From Archegozetes longisetosus (lineage: Eukaryota > Arthropoda > Arachnida > Sarcoptiformes > Trhypochthoniidae): a stretch of DNA of 64,000 bases. This document shows positions 32,177 to 40,786 of this stretch, piece by piece. The DNA is taken from assembly GCA_018873245.2 (NCBI GenBank), contig JAEMBT020000005.1, positions 910,001-974,000 of the forward strand, given 5' to 3'. A program made the translations under genes and the position numbers. The notes beneath the pieces were generated by a model. The model was not told the DNA's origin, ran no database searches, and saw only the letters and a program-made list of their open reading frames with translations. Numbering within the stretch: the stretch's first letter is position 1; every line of letters begins with the position of its first letter.

Positions 32177-32923
32177 CACTGATGATAAAAAGAGCTCGTA
32201 ATGCAAAATCAAAATGCCGGCAAAGGCTCTCTCTCTGGCTCTGATGTCAGCCTCTCTCTATATTTGTGAATTGTCTCTCATATATAGAATGTTCACAAAA
32301 GCGTTTCTCACTCACTCACATAGCATTCAATACGACTCGAGCGAACAAACGGGCGGAACAGGACTTAGCAAACCTTCCACTCATTACATTTGTGCCGCAT
32401 ATTCATACACATTTACCAATTATATAGCAGTAGACTTTGCACTAAACCATGAGAACTATAGGCAAAAATAGTGACGCTCTCTGGACGACACTTTTCTCAA
32501 TACACTTTTTGGTCTACAATTTCTATCCATTAGCAAAAACCGGAGTTTTCGCGATACAGTCGTTTCTCATTATCTTAATTTAAGCATAAATTTATTCCAC
32601 AAAGATTTTTAAGAGTCCCATTCGAATCATAATTGACTGGTATATTTTGCTTAGAGTTTTAGAGATTTAATTTGTCAGAAACTTGCACATTTGAACGAAA
32701 TTAACGTCAATTATAACAAGTCAGTGTGAACTGTAATATATTTTCATTGTTGACGGCAAGCATTGAATTTTCACATTAGGTTAACACTAATGGAATAATA
32801 GGAAAACATATTTGATTTGATATGAATTTGAATTGAATACAATAATAATAAAAAAATTCATTCCATGTTTATTGTGATTAGAAATAGTAATTCAGTTAAT
32901 ATTGAATTAAATAATAACAAGAA
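32177..32923. promoter_or_regulatory. Divergent PPP1CB/CARM1 promoter region
   Basis: 747 bases separate the two start codons. Near PPP1CB (about 32,218-32,290) are CT-rich blocks such as GGCTCTCTCTCTGGCTCT, which on the minus strand read as GAGAG elements of the GAGA-factor kind. The open frame at 32214-32471 lies in this block and is probably chance. Confidence 0.5.
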
Positions 32924-35004
32924 ATGGCAGTCGTTTATGAAGAGGTGATCGTTAGTGAATTGTCTGAAGACAGTTTGACTTTCACAAAGCGATTTCCACA
33001 ACCAATAGTTCTTCAGGTGATTGACGAAAGTGATAATCTATTACTCAGATGTAAACATCAATTATCTGAAGGCTCTTTATGTGATATCGAATTATTTAAA
33101 GACTCAGAAACTGCTCTTTTCGGCAAAAATGGTTTTGTTATAACAGATCGTGGCAAAACAAATCTTTTGTTATTTAATTTGAATCGCAAGACCAATGGAA
33201 GCGCCGATAACAATTTGATACATTTCAATAAGTTGGTGTGTGATTTCAAACGCGGCCGAAAAGAGTCGGTATTTTCGGAGCGAACAGACGAGGCGTCGGC
33301 GTCTCAGTATTTCCAGTTTTATGGCTATCTCTCGCAACAGCAGAATATGATGCAGGATTACATCAGAACATCTACATATCAAGCAGCTATTCTTTCAAAT
33401 CTAGATGATTTCAAAGACAAGGTGGTTCTCGACGTGGGTGCTGGTTCTGGCATTCTTTCGTTCTTTGCCGCGCAGGCCGGCGCCCGCAAAGTATATGCTG
33501 TTGAAGCGAGTTCTATGGCTAAACACGCCGAGACTTTGGTTTACAGTAACAAACTAAATGACCGAATTGTTGTAATTCCTGGCAAAATTGAAGAAATATC
33601 ACTTCCAGAAACAGTTGATGTCATTATTTCAGAGCCCATGGGGTACATGCTTTTCAATGAAAGAATGCTCGAAACCTACTTACATGCGAAGAAGTGGTTA
33701 TCACCAAACGGCAAAATGTATCCGAGTAGAGGTGACCTTCACATCGCACCATTCAGCGACGCCCAACTCTATACTGAACAGGTTCGCAATTTTGTTTGTT
33801 GTCTAAAATAACTATTTCTGCTTAAATTATTGTTTGAAGGATCAAATTGATCTAATTAGCTAATAGAATAACTTGAACTATGATTTTAAAGTAGTCCAAT
33901 CTGTTTTATAAAGATGACAAAAGCCAATTTCTGGTTCCAACAAAACTTTCATGGAGTAGATCTAACAAGTCTAAGAAGTGCTGCAGTCAAAGAATACTTC
34001 TATCAGCCTGTTGTGGACACATTTGATGTAAGGATCTGTACCGCAAAATCATTTCGATATACAGTGGACTTTACGAAGGCACACGAGAAAGATTTGCACA
34101 GAATTGATATACCAATTAGTTTTGTTATACACCAAACGAACGAAGTGCATGGACTCGCTTTTTGGTTTGACGTCGCATTCTTTGGGTCACAAAAGGCTGT
34201 ATGGCTTTCAACGTCTCCAATTGAACCACTAACTCATTGGTATCAGGTATGAAAAATTGAAACCTGTCTTTTGGATTGAAAAAATGGCGCTAATAAATAA
34301 TTTTGAATTATCAGGTTCGATGTCTCGTCGACAGGCCCTTATTTGTTGAAAGGGGACAGACATTATTGGGTCGCGTAGTCTTATCATCGAATAAAAGGCA
34401 AAGTTATAATGTAGACATTGAACTTTATGTTGAAGGAATCGGGACTCGAGCTTCAAACTCACTTGATTTGAAGAATCCATACTTTAGATACACCGGACAG
34501 CCGCCACAACCGCCTCCAGGATTTAATGAGACGTCTCCAAGTGAACAGTATTGGCAAACACTAGACGGGTCGCAAGCGACAAACATGAACGGAATGGTTC
34601 AAGTGGTTAATGGGACGAATAATGTTCCAGTCAACCCACTCGTCGAAATAAATAACATGCAATTGGCTAACAGTTTGCATCAACACCATAACCAACACCC
34701 GCAAAACCCGAATCTAACACTAGGTATGCATTCGGCACAAATGGTTAATTTAGGATCGCTTCCAAGTCCTAACGCCACAAATCGAACGAGTCCCCACACT
34801 CGGATCACCCCAGTCGCAGCTGCAGTGCCCCCAAGTTCTATTGGCGGTGGTATATCTCCATCCCTGTTTACAAATACTCCACAAGTTTCAGTTCTTAACT
34901 CGGCCAATTTTCCAGTTAATAACAGTTTGATGATTGGCGACTATGCGGTCTCACCTCAAAATCTGATTCTTCCTACAAATATTGCTTACAAACCTCATCA
35001 CTAA
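32924..35004 (+). CDS. CARM1: Histone-arginine methyltransferase CARM1 (PRMT4)
   Basis: Three exons, 32924-33781, 33914-34246 and 34315-35004, all phase 0, encode 626 residues. The protein has an N-terminal PH-like domain (about 1-110). The Rossmann SAM-binding core contains VLDVGAGSG (168-176), then the double-E loop [15 protein letters not shown] (236-250), the beta-barrel and the THW loop (393-395). After [11 protein letters not shown] comes a long Asn/Pro/Ser-rich C-terminal tail, as in vertebrate CARM1, where it is a transactivation domain. The enzyme makes asymmetric dimethylarginine on histone H3 and splicing or transcription factors, as a coactivator in the nucleus. All catalytic motifs are intact. 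Introns are 132 and 68 bases. Confidence 0.97.
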
Positions 35005-35684
35005 TGTATTACAAAATTAAAGATCTTCGAAAAGCAATACACGATAATTAAATTTTTAAAAACCAGAAAATTCTTCGATATAAGAAATTGTGTGGTTTTT
35101 AGAAGTTTGAAAAGACTGAAGTATTTAAATAATAAACTCATTAATCCAATTTTCATTTTATTGGTTCCTTAAATTAACTCATTTCAATACAGAATTATAG
35201 TGAAATTCAATTGATTAATACATAATTGCACTTCAATTAAATTAAAGAACTGAGAAAACAAAATTGAGAAAAATTTTAAGTTATTAAACATAAATGTGTT
35301 TATACAACATTGAAGAATAGTTCGTTATAGAGTTTGTGGTAATCTTTCCGTATATTTGGGGCCTTCAACTCGTAAATATATTGTAATAGTGGGCATGTTT
35401 TCATCTAAAATTCCTGCCAAATTATTTATTAACACTTAGAAACCATTGTATGTACATATTATATATAAATGGTCGCAGCTTTTTATTAATTAAGTTCTAA
35501 TGACTAGAATCTTATCTAAGGTGTTCTTTCAGGCGGTTTTACAGACGCACACATTATAATTAATCAATCTCTCACTTTCAGAAAGTTAGTGTCAATAAAT
35601 TGTTCTAATTTTTCTCATAATTAAAATTAGCTCAAAAACTAAGTCTATATTGTTTTCTGTTGTAATTCACGAAATTATTGACTT
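35005..35684. other. Convergent 3' flanks of CARM1 and COA8
   Basis: Tail-to-tail spacer. An AATAAA lies at about 35,130, suitable as the CARM1 poly(A) signal. Nothing else supported. Confidence 0.6.
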
Positions 35685-36861
35685 CTAAAACAGTCTTCTC
35701 AACCGTATTATGAACACTAGAAGTGCGGGCCATAACAGACTCGTGTGCCTTTTATACCATTCACTATATTTTGAAAAACAAAATATTAGATCAGAGAAAA
35801 TTGATTATCTAGGATTTATTACAAATTGTATCGCATATGTTTTTGATGGTTTTTATCGAGAAAGCGTTTATAAAATACAGCCAATTCGTCATAAGATAGA
35901 GTAGGCTTAAACGACTCTTCTGTATTGGAGTCCTTCAGCTCGTTTTTGATGAATTCAGATTTTTCCTGTTCAGAGAAGATATTCACTTAAGTTTAATCGA
36001 TTTGATTGTATAACTACTGTTAAAAACAAGGACTTAAGTCACGCAATAATCACTGTTGCAATTTCCGTTCATATTTGAGCAAAATTGTATTTTAAAAGCA
36101 TTCAAAAACTATCTTAAAGGAATGTCAAATAATTTGTGCTCCATTAGTGATTCGGCTTGATGTTGGCTAACTTTAAATGAGACTTGTCTCAAGCCACAAT
36201 ACTCAGTCGGCCTCTTTGTAGATGTTGACTAAAGTCTAGGGAGTTACTAAAACTTGTTTTATACTATTCTTCTGATTCAAAGATAATTTTGATACCAAAA
36301 CCAATGCAATTTGCATAGGAAATGGAAATTGCAAATGTTAACTGTATCTGTCAACAAATTCAAGCAATTTCTGGATTGTTAGCAAACTTTGAAACTAATT
36401 CAATTCATTTTCAAGTTTGTTTTCCTGAAGACTTTCGAAACTTTGAGGAATAAAAATGTGTTTATCACATTCTATAATTGATAAATATTGTAACAATTAA
36501 CGAAACCTTTTGGAAATCGCTATTATTTTTGAGCCAATAGTTATGATTCCATTCCTGAAGTTTTATTCGTTTAATTCTGTAGACTTTCTCAGCATCTGAT
36601 TCATTTTGATGTTTTCCAAATTTAATTAATCGCAAGTTAGAAATCGGATGAGAAGCAGACACTGAATCGCGCACACAGTCATCATTAGTCGATAATGATT
36701 TGCATACACAAATTGAACTGATTTTCTGTCTAATCAAAGCTCTGTTAGCATTCAGTTCTACCGAACACCTATTAATTAATTATTTGCTTTATTCAACACT
36801 CAAATCATAATAAGTTATAGCTTTGTAAACATTAGAACTAAGTCAATGAATACCTGAACAT
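35685..36861 (-). CDS. COA8: Cytochrome c oxidase assembly factor 8
   Basis: Four minus-strand exons, 36854-36861, 36507-36768, 35823-35965 and 35685-35763, keep frame through every join and give 163 residues. The first coding exon is only 8 bases (ATGTTCAG). Family landmarks of COA8 (APOPT1) are present: SNLRLIKF, an NES motif, LQEWNHNYWLKNNSDFQK, EKSEFI, LAVFYKRFLDKNHQKHMRYN and a final WYKRH segment followed by a hydrophobic stretch. The N-terminus is basic with little acid, consistent with a mitochondrial presequence. COA8 promotes assembly of respiratory complex IV in the mitochondrion. The gene faces the snoRNA host gene head-to-head about 190 bases away, so they probably share a promoter. 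Confidence 0.9.
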
Positions 36862-37063
36862 ATCTCTCGCTTATGATTCTAAATAAAGATTTACAAATCA
36901 AATTTGTTATTGTCCAAATGACTCACTTAGTCAACCAATGATTTGACTTTCAATTTTTAAAATGTGTTAGAAGTGAGAAATATATTAGAACGTTTACAAT
37001 GAGTAGTCGTCACGTGTTCGCGAAATGGCTATAAAAGTTTGCCCGTATCCACACTCTTTCTCT
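36862..37063 (+). promoter_or_regulatory. Bidirectional COA8/snoRNA-host promoter with E-box, TATA and TOP
   Basis: In order on the plus strand: a palindromic E-box CACGTG (37011-37016), a TATA box TATAAAAG (37030-37037), and a pyrimidine tract CTCTTTCTCT (37054-37063) placed 24 bases after the TATA. That is where a 5'-TOP transcription start is expected. Two more CACGTG copies lie at 37092-37097 and 37822-37827. In other animals CACGTG binds Myc/Max-type bHLH factors that drive ribosome-biogenesis genes, and multi-snoRNA host genes are typically TOP genes. Binding itself is inferred. Confidence 0.7.
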
Positions 37064-37425
37064 ATTAACTTCCGATTGTCGTGTATGGTAACACGTGTTC
37101 TTTCTCATCATTTTTGGTGTTAGTCTTTAGCTAAAGTTAATTCTAACTTATATTTTAATTTGAATTGCATTTGATTGAACGGTCATATTTTCATAAGCAA
37201 GAATAAAAGGTATTCAATAAAAGATATTAAATTAATAGTTTAATGTTAATTAAATGCTATTCATAAGAGGTAGAAATAGTGAGCTATTGTTCACACATCC
37301 AAACGCTTTATTTTTCACACTCGATTTCAGATTTTTGTACTAATTTTATTTTGACCTTCTATTTTATACTTTTCTGCTAAGCTGATCCTTTGTAAGTCAT
37401 ACTAAACTAATAAAATTTAATGTGT

Positions 37426-37559
37426 GTCCACTGATGAGTAGATGACGAGCCTTAAGACTATATGGATTGATTCATACTCGCAAACATTAATTTGTTCGCG
37501 AAGTGAGTCTTTCTTTATATTCACTCTTTGCAGACCAATCGAGGCATTTGTCTGAGGAC
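37426..37559 (+). ncRNA. SNORD15: Box C/D snoRNA, U15 (SNORD15) homologue, copy 1
   Basis: Terminal stem GTCC (37426-37429) pairs with GGAC (37556-37559). Box C is CTGATGA (37431-37437) and box D is CTGA (37552-37555). The element has the two conserved U15 antisense blocks: GATGACGAG just after box C (37441-37449) and GAGGCATTTG just before box D (37541-37550). Together they match large-subunit rRNA CAAATGCCTCGTCATC as I remember it. The length of about 134 bases fits U15 (about 146 in human). By the box D+5 rule it would direct 2'-O-methylation of the last A of CAAA, equivalent to the human U15 site. It lies in intron 1 of the host. Confidence 0.88.
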
Positions 37560-37935
37560 TTAACACATTTGTTTATTGCTTTTGTCTTTCTATTTGAGAA
37601 AGTTATTCGTTTATAAATGTTGACTCAATTAACTTTTTTGCAGTAAATTTAATGCGAACCATAAACCGGATTAAAGGTTTCGAGTTTTTCTCAATAGTTC
37701 TAAAGAATGAGTACTTCAAGATATTAACTTGAAGAAAAATGGTTACAACTTGAGGACAATCGAAGCCGATGGCAAACTACTAATGATTGTAGCTTTGTTT
37801 TACGATTTAAAGCATGGCAAACACGTGGCACAGATTAAGCCATAACGAGTTCCTTTGTTTAGGTGTTGATGGTTGCGATTCACTCAATCGAAAGGTACTT
37901 TTGTGCATCTATTATAACATTTTATAAAGTAAATG

Positions 37936-38067
37936 AATCCTGTGATGAATCGATGACGAGACTTACGATAATACGAGTTGATTCCTCTAAGATTACCTTT
38001 TAATGGTGTCTTGAGGTATCATTCGTACCGTCACTTTTATGCTGACTGAGGCATTTGGCTGAGGATT
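37936..38067 (+). ncRNA. SNORD15: Box C/D snoRNA, U15 (SNORD15) homologue, copy 2
   Basis: Terminal stem AATCCT (37936-37941) pairs with the A of box D plus GGATT (38062-38067). Box C is GTGATGA (37942-37948) and box D is CTGA (38059-38062). It has the same two guide blocks as copy 1, GATGACGAG (37952-37960) and GAGGCATTTG (38048-38057). The sequence between them is diverged but also forms a long internal hairpin. It is a paralogue of copy 1, in intron 2, with 71 bases from box D to the splice site. It probably has the same rRNA target. Confidence 0.88.
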
Positions 38068-38230
38068 TTAGATATAATCTAAATTGTTGCACAGCTTTAT
38101 TCCATTGTTTAAATTTGTTTTTTAATTTTTCAGTCAATTATTTGGACTGCTGGAAACCAGTTGAATGTAAGTCATTTTATTTGAACAGTTATATTGTATG
38201 AATGATTGCTATTGGTAACATTACTATGTA

Positions 38231-38311
38231 ATAAATTGATGAAAAACCAATAAAAGGTTTCGCTTAGTTAAAACTGATAACTTTGATGTGATTCTTGGCT
38301 GTCTGAGTGAT
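38231..38311 (+). ncRNA. Box C/D snoRNA-like element in host intron 3
   Basis: Box C is TTGATGA (38236-38242), one base off consensus. C' is TGATGTG (38284-38290), internal CTGA is at 38274-38277, and box D CTGA is at 38303-38306. Two antisense blocks, GGTTTCGCT (38256-38264) and CTTGGCTGT (38294-38302), are complementary to two directly adjacent 9-base stretches of conserved large-subunit rRNA, AGCGAAACC and ACAGCCAAG. I see no clear terminal stem. The rRNA match is from memory. The modified nucleotide depends on which D' box is used (a degenerate CTTA follows the first block). Confidence 0.72.
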
Positions 38312-38448
38312 CGCGCGCATTAATTCAAGTATTTTGTTCTTTACATTGAATCTAATTCTCTGTTTTTTCAAGGGTTCATGAACTTCAGTATTGAATGAAT
38401 TCTTAAATTAAGGTAAGGCTAAGTTATTTTCTGTGTTGATCTATCTTT

Positions 38449-38514
38449 ATTGAATGATGATTACAGACTAGAGTCTCTGATACATTGATGTTATTTAACA
38501 CTTATCTGATCAAT
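38449..38514 (+). ncRNA. Box C/D snoRNA in host intron 4
   Basis: Compact element of 66 bases. Terminal stem ATTGA (38449-38453) pairs with TCAAT (38510-38514). Box C is ATGATGA (38454-38460), D' CTGA (38477-38480), C' TGATGTT (38486-38492) and D CTGA (38506-38509). The D' guide contains CAGACTAGAGTC, a 12-base complement to large-subunit rRNA GACTCTAGTCTG (remembered sequence). By the +5 rule the U of GACU would be the target. The D guide has only a weak 7-base candidate match. Confidence 0.8.
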
Positions 38515-38657
38515 TAGTTAATAACACATTTCGATTGAAGTGAATCTTGTTTTCTAATGAGCCTTTCTTATTTAGGAATATCTAATGGTTTTTCGTATAG
38601 CGTTCAGTTGTTCAACTAATCCAGGTATTTAAACATAAATAATTGAGCATTTACAGT

Positions 38658-38735
38658 TATCAATGATGAGTAATGGCTAGAGTCCTGAATGCTTTTGTGG
38701 ACAATCTATATATCGTTCTATACATCTGAATGTTG
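38658..38735 (+). ncRNA. Box C/D snoRNA-like element in host intron 5
   Basis: Box C is ATGATGA (38663-38669), D' CTGA (38685-38688) and D CTGA (38726-38729), with 64 bases to the 3' splice site. The D' guide ends CTAGAGTC, complementary to 8 bases of the same rRNA segment as the element in intron 4, but set one base closer to D'. I see no strong terminal stem. It is likely a diverged relative of the intron-4 snoRNA. Confidence 0.65.
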
Positions 38736-38861
38736 CTACTTTATATTGGGTAGCAGATTAGAGGCTTCAGTTAACGTTTAATTTCTTTGTCAGGTTACTC
38801 GACCGGCTCGTGTCTACAACTGATGGTGAGTTATATTCATAGCTTAAATTTATTATGATTT

Positions 38862-38940
38862 GTTAAATGATGAATTTTAGTGATTTTTCTGACACCTCAT
38901 ATGAATTTCATTGATTCACCGCTATTTACTTCTGATGCAT
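38862..38940 (+). ncRNA. Box C/D snoRNA-like element in host intron 6
   Basis: Box C is ATGATGA (38867-38873), D' CTGA (38889-38892) and D CTGA (38932-38935), with 68 bases to the 3' splice site. Position and boxes fit the pattern of its neighbours. I could not match either guide (one precedes D', the other is ACCGCTATTTACTT before D) to remembered rRNA. It may be an orphan or use a less conserved target. Confidence 0.6.
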
Positions 38941-39111
38941 TCCTATTTAATATAATCTAAAAATTCTCTGAATTGCATCTCATACTTACTCTTTTCACTT
39001 TAGTCTGAATACTAACTCGAAATGCAAGACTGAATTTAAACATGTAAATCAAAGTCTGATCTTCAAAAATGAAGGTAAGCGTGTTGATAATCTTACAAAT
39101 CTGATAAGACT

Positions 39112-39184
39112 ATCACATGATGACTAACTTAGGACACCTTCTAATGTACACGTGCGGATAATTAAAGTTTTAGTACTGAAAACT
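39112..39184 (+). ncRNA. Box C/D snoRNA in host intron 7
   Basis: Box C is ATGATGA (39117-39123), box D CTGA (39176-39179), and CTAA (39141-39144) is a degenerate D'. The guide CTTAGGACACCT (39128-39139) is complementary to large-subunit rRNA AGGTGTCCTAAG (remembered). An external stem, ACTATCA (39109-39115) with TGATAGT (39194-39200), brackets the element and could replace the missing terminal stem. Shares its guide with the element in intron 8. Confidence 0.75.
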
Positions 39185-39335
39185 GCAATATATTGATAGT
39201 TTGATGCTTTGTAGATCGAGTTCTAAAAGCTTATCTCTTATTTTAGTTGATGCATTTTGATGGAGTGCAAGTTTGGACAAAGAACACTTACAGTAAGTTT
39301 ATGCCATGTATACCGATAACCATAAGTAAATGATC

Positions 39336-39418
39336 TTTGAATGATGACAAAACTTAGGACACCTCCTTATTGTATTGATAAATACGTGTGAGGATAAAAC
39401 TATGCCCTACTGAACGTT
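39336..39418 (+). ncRNA. Box C/D snoRNA in host intron 8
   Basis: Box C is ATGATGA (39341-39347), box D CTGA (39410-39413), and CTTA (39366-39369) is a degenerate D'. The guide CTTAGGACACCT (39353-39364) is identical to that of the intron-7 element, and the D' register is the same (the same rRNA U would face position 5). Downstream sequences differ, so it is an older duplicate. It lies 70 bases from the 3' splice site. Confidence 0.75.
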
Positions 39419-39557
39419 TATCTCATATTTTTTATCAGCACTTGAAACACATTTACTTTGATTGAATTTTATGTTCTTTATAGGAGTTCTCATCGATTTA
39501 TTGTACCTTAAGGTAAGGGCAATGTTCAATTGTTAAATTTTCAAGTTTATGAATGGC

Positions 39558-39635
39558 TGGCCTATGATGCAAATCAATACAAGACACCTCTTGTCAGATT
39601 ATCGTTGTTGAACTTTTAAATCATTTCTGAGGCTA
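39558..39635 (+). ncRNA. Box C/D snoRNA-like element in host intron 9
   Basis: Terminal stem TGGCC (39558-39562) pairs with GGCTA (39631-39635), including one G-U. Box C is ATGATGC (39564-39570), last base off consensus, and box D is CTGA (39627-39630). It contains the block GACACCT seen in the guides of introns 7 and 8, inside a small hairpin ACAAGA...TCTTGT. Box D is only 48 bases from the splice site, shorter than its neighbours. Target not assigned. Confidence 0.55.
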
Positions 39636-39785
39636 AAAATTGTAATTTAAGACCATTCGTAACATGTCATGTATTTAGTCACTAGTTGAAGTTGAACCTA
39701 TTAATAGTGCTCTATTAGAAATAACTAATAGAATATTTTAATTCAAAGGTTGTTTGGAATTATTCAAATGTGATACCACTTGCCT

Positions 39786-39791
39786 AATAAA
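39786..39791 (+). terminator. Poly(A) hexamer at host 3' end
   Basis: AATAAA, 4 bases before the GNPTG start codon. It could end the snoRNA host transcript. If it is ignored, the last host exon becomes the GNPTG 5' leader. Confidence 0.45.
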
Positions 39792-39795
39792 GACG

Positions 39796-40769
39796 ATGTA
39801 TATTAACTATGTATTGTATTTATTTGTTTTTGACGTGTCGTCGTCATATTTGATAAATGTCAAAATAGTTGGGGAATTAACAACTTTAAGGTACTAAATA
39901 CGTGCTGCAATTGGTTATTAAATCACAATAAATTACATTTTTGTAGAAACGACTTAACATCTAATTTCAACTTCAATGAAATCAAAAGCTCTAAAACTCA
40001 TGCCTCGAACTTTAGCGGCCCCGAAGACTTGCGACACTTATTAGGAGAATGTTTTTTGTATTCGTCCGACAAGTACAAATATAGAGTCTGTCCTTTCGAT
40101 AATGTGACTCAACACGAAAGGCTGTGGCATGGAAATGGTTATAATGGTATTATTGGCATTTGGAAAGAATGGAAAATAGTTAACAATACTTTCGATTCGT
40201 TGATGTATTACAATGGAGATGACTGGTTAGTCTTTGCCTAGATTAGAATACTCTTAAGCCAACTTGATTTACTATTTGTTTAAACTTAGCGATGATAAAC
40301 TTGAAAGAGATGCCAGAATGACATTCGTTTGCGGTCAAGACAATAAAGTAATGAACATAACTGAACCAAATAAGTGTCATTATGAGATCAGCTTCTCTTC
40401 AAATTTTGCTTGTGGTTAGTATTAAAATCTTACTGAGTGTTTTCAAATCAATAAATTTTGTGAATTTTAGGTGAGCGCTACATTTATCCACATTTGGATC
40501 GCGAATATAGAGATAAATGGGATGTGATCGAAACAAATTACTTTAATGAAGAATTAACTCATTTGGGATATGAAACATCTTTGCAGGACTTGTTTGTTGA
40601 AGCAGGACTGTTGTTGGACAAGTCTTTAAATAAATCTAACAATTTGTATTTCGAAAATAAAGAAAAATGTTTAGAGAAGGTTGTTTCATTACAAAAGGAA
40701 AATTTTCATTTATTAGAAAGAATACAAATTCTAGAAAATGCATTAAATAAAACACGAACTTTGAATTGA
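39796..40769 (+). CDS. GNPTG: GlcNAc-1-phosphotransferase gamma subunit
   Basis: Four exons, 39796-39890, 39947-40225, 40290-40414 and 40471-40769, encode 265 residues. The N-terminus is hydrophobic (signal peptide) followed by NVKIVGEL, comparable to the mature start in vertebrates. The MRH domain is clear: ECF, KYKYRVCPFDNVTQHE, GYNGIIGIWKEWKI, GDDWC, and FVCGQDNKV with the paired cysteines. Then comes the DMAP-interaction-type region YPHLDREYRDKWDVIE and a C-terminal coiled coil. The protein binds lysosomal hydrolases in the Golgi and helps the alpha/beta subunits add the mannose-6-phosphate tag. Its start lies 5 bases past the poly(A) hexamer of the snoRNA host gene, and its stop is 18 bases from that of ERCC1. 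Confidence 0.93.
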
Positions 40770-40786
40770 TCCCAATTGATTAGTTA

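Larger units (their letters stand above)
37054..39791 (+). ncRNA. Multi-snoRNA host gene (UHG type), nine introns
   Basis: Predicted introns: 37088-37643, 37895-38133, 38167-38372, 38413-38575, 38625-38793, 38826-39003, 39075-39246, 39293-39483 and 39513-39678. All are GT-AG, several with GTAAGT/GTGAGT donors and pyrimidine-rich acceptors. The exons between them are short (29-71 bases after the second) and carry no long ORF. Each intron holds one box C/D element. From box D to the 3' splice site is 88, 71, 66, 66, 64, 68, 67, 70 and 48 bases, close to the roughly 70 typical of intronic C/D snoRNAs. Exon 2 may be split further (intron about 37677-37862, containing the hairpin CTTCAAG/CTTGAAG). 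The gene parallels GAS5/SNHG1 and fly UHG genes. A poly(A) hexamer is at 39786, and the last exon may read on into GNPTG. Confidence 0.85.

Noticed and set aside
32214..32471. 85-codon plus-strand open frame upstream of CARM1
   Set aside because: Lies in the CT-rich divergent promoter region; translation is low in complexity and has no splice partner.
37677..37862. A further host-gene intron with an H/ACA snoRNA
   Set aside because: There is a possible intron and a 7-bp hairpin, but no convincing two-hairpin H/ACA fold or H box; left as a note in the host gene entry.
38867..38935. Naming the intron-6 snoRNA after a known family
   Set aside because: Neither guide matched remembered rRNA; assigning a name would be a guess.
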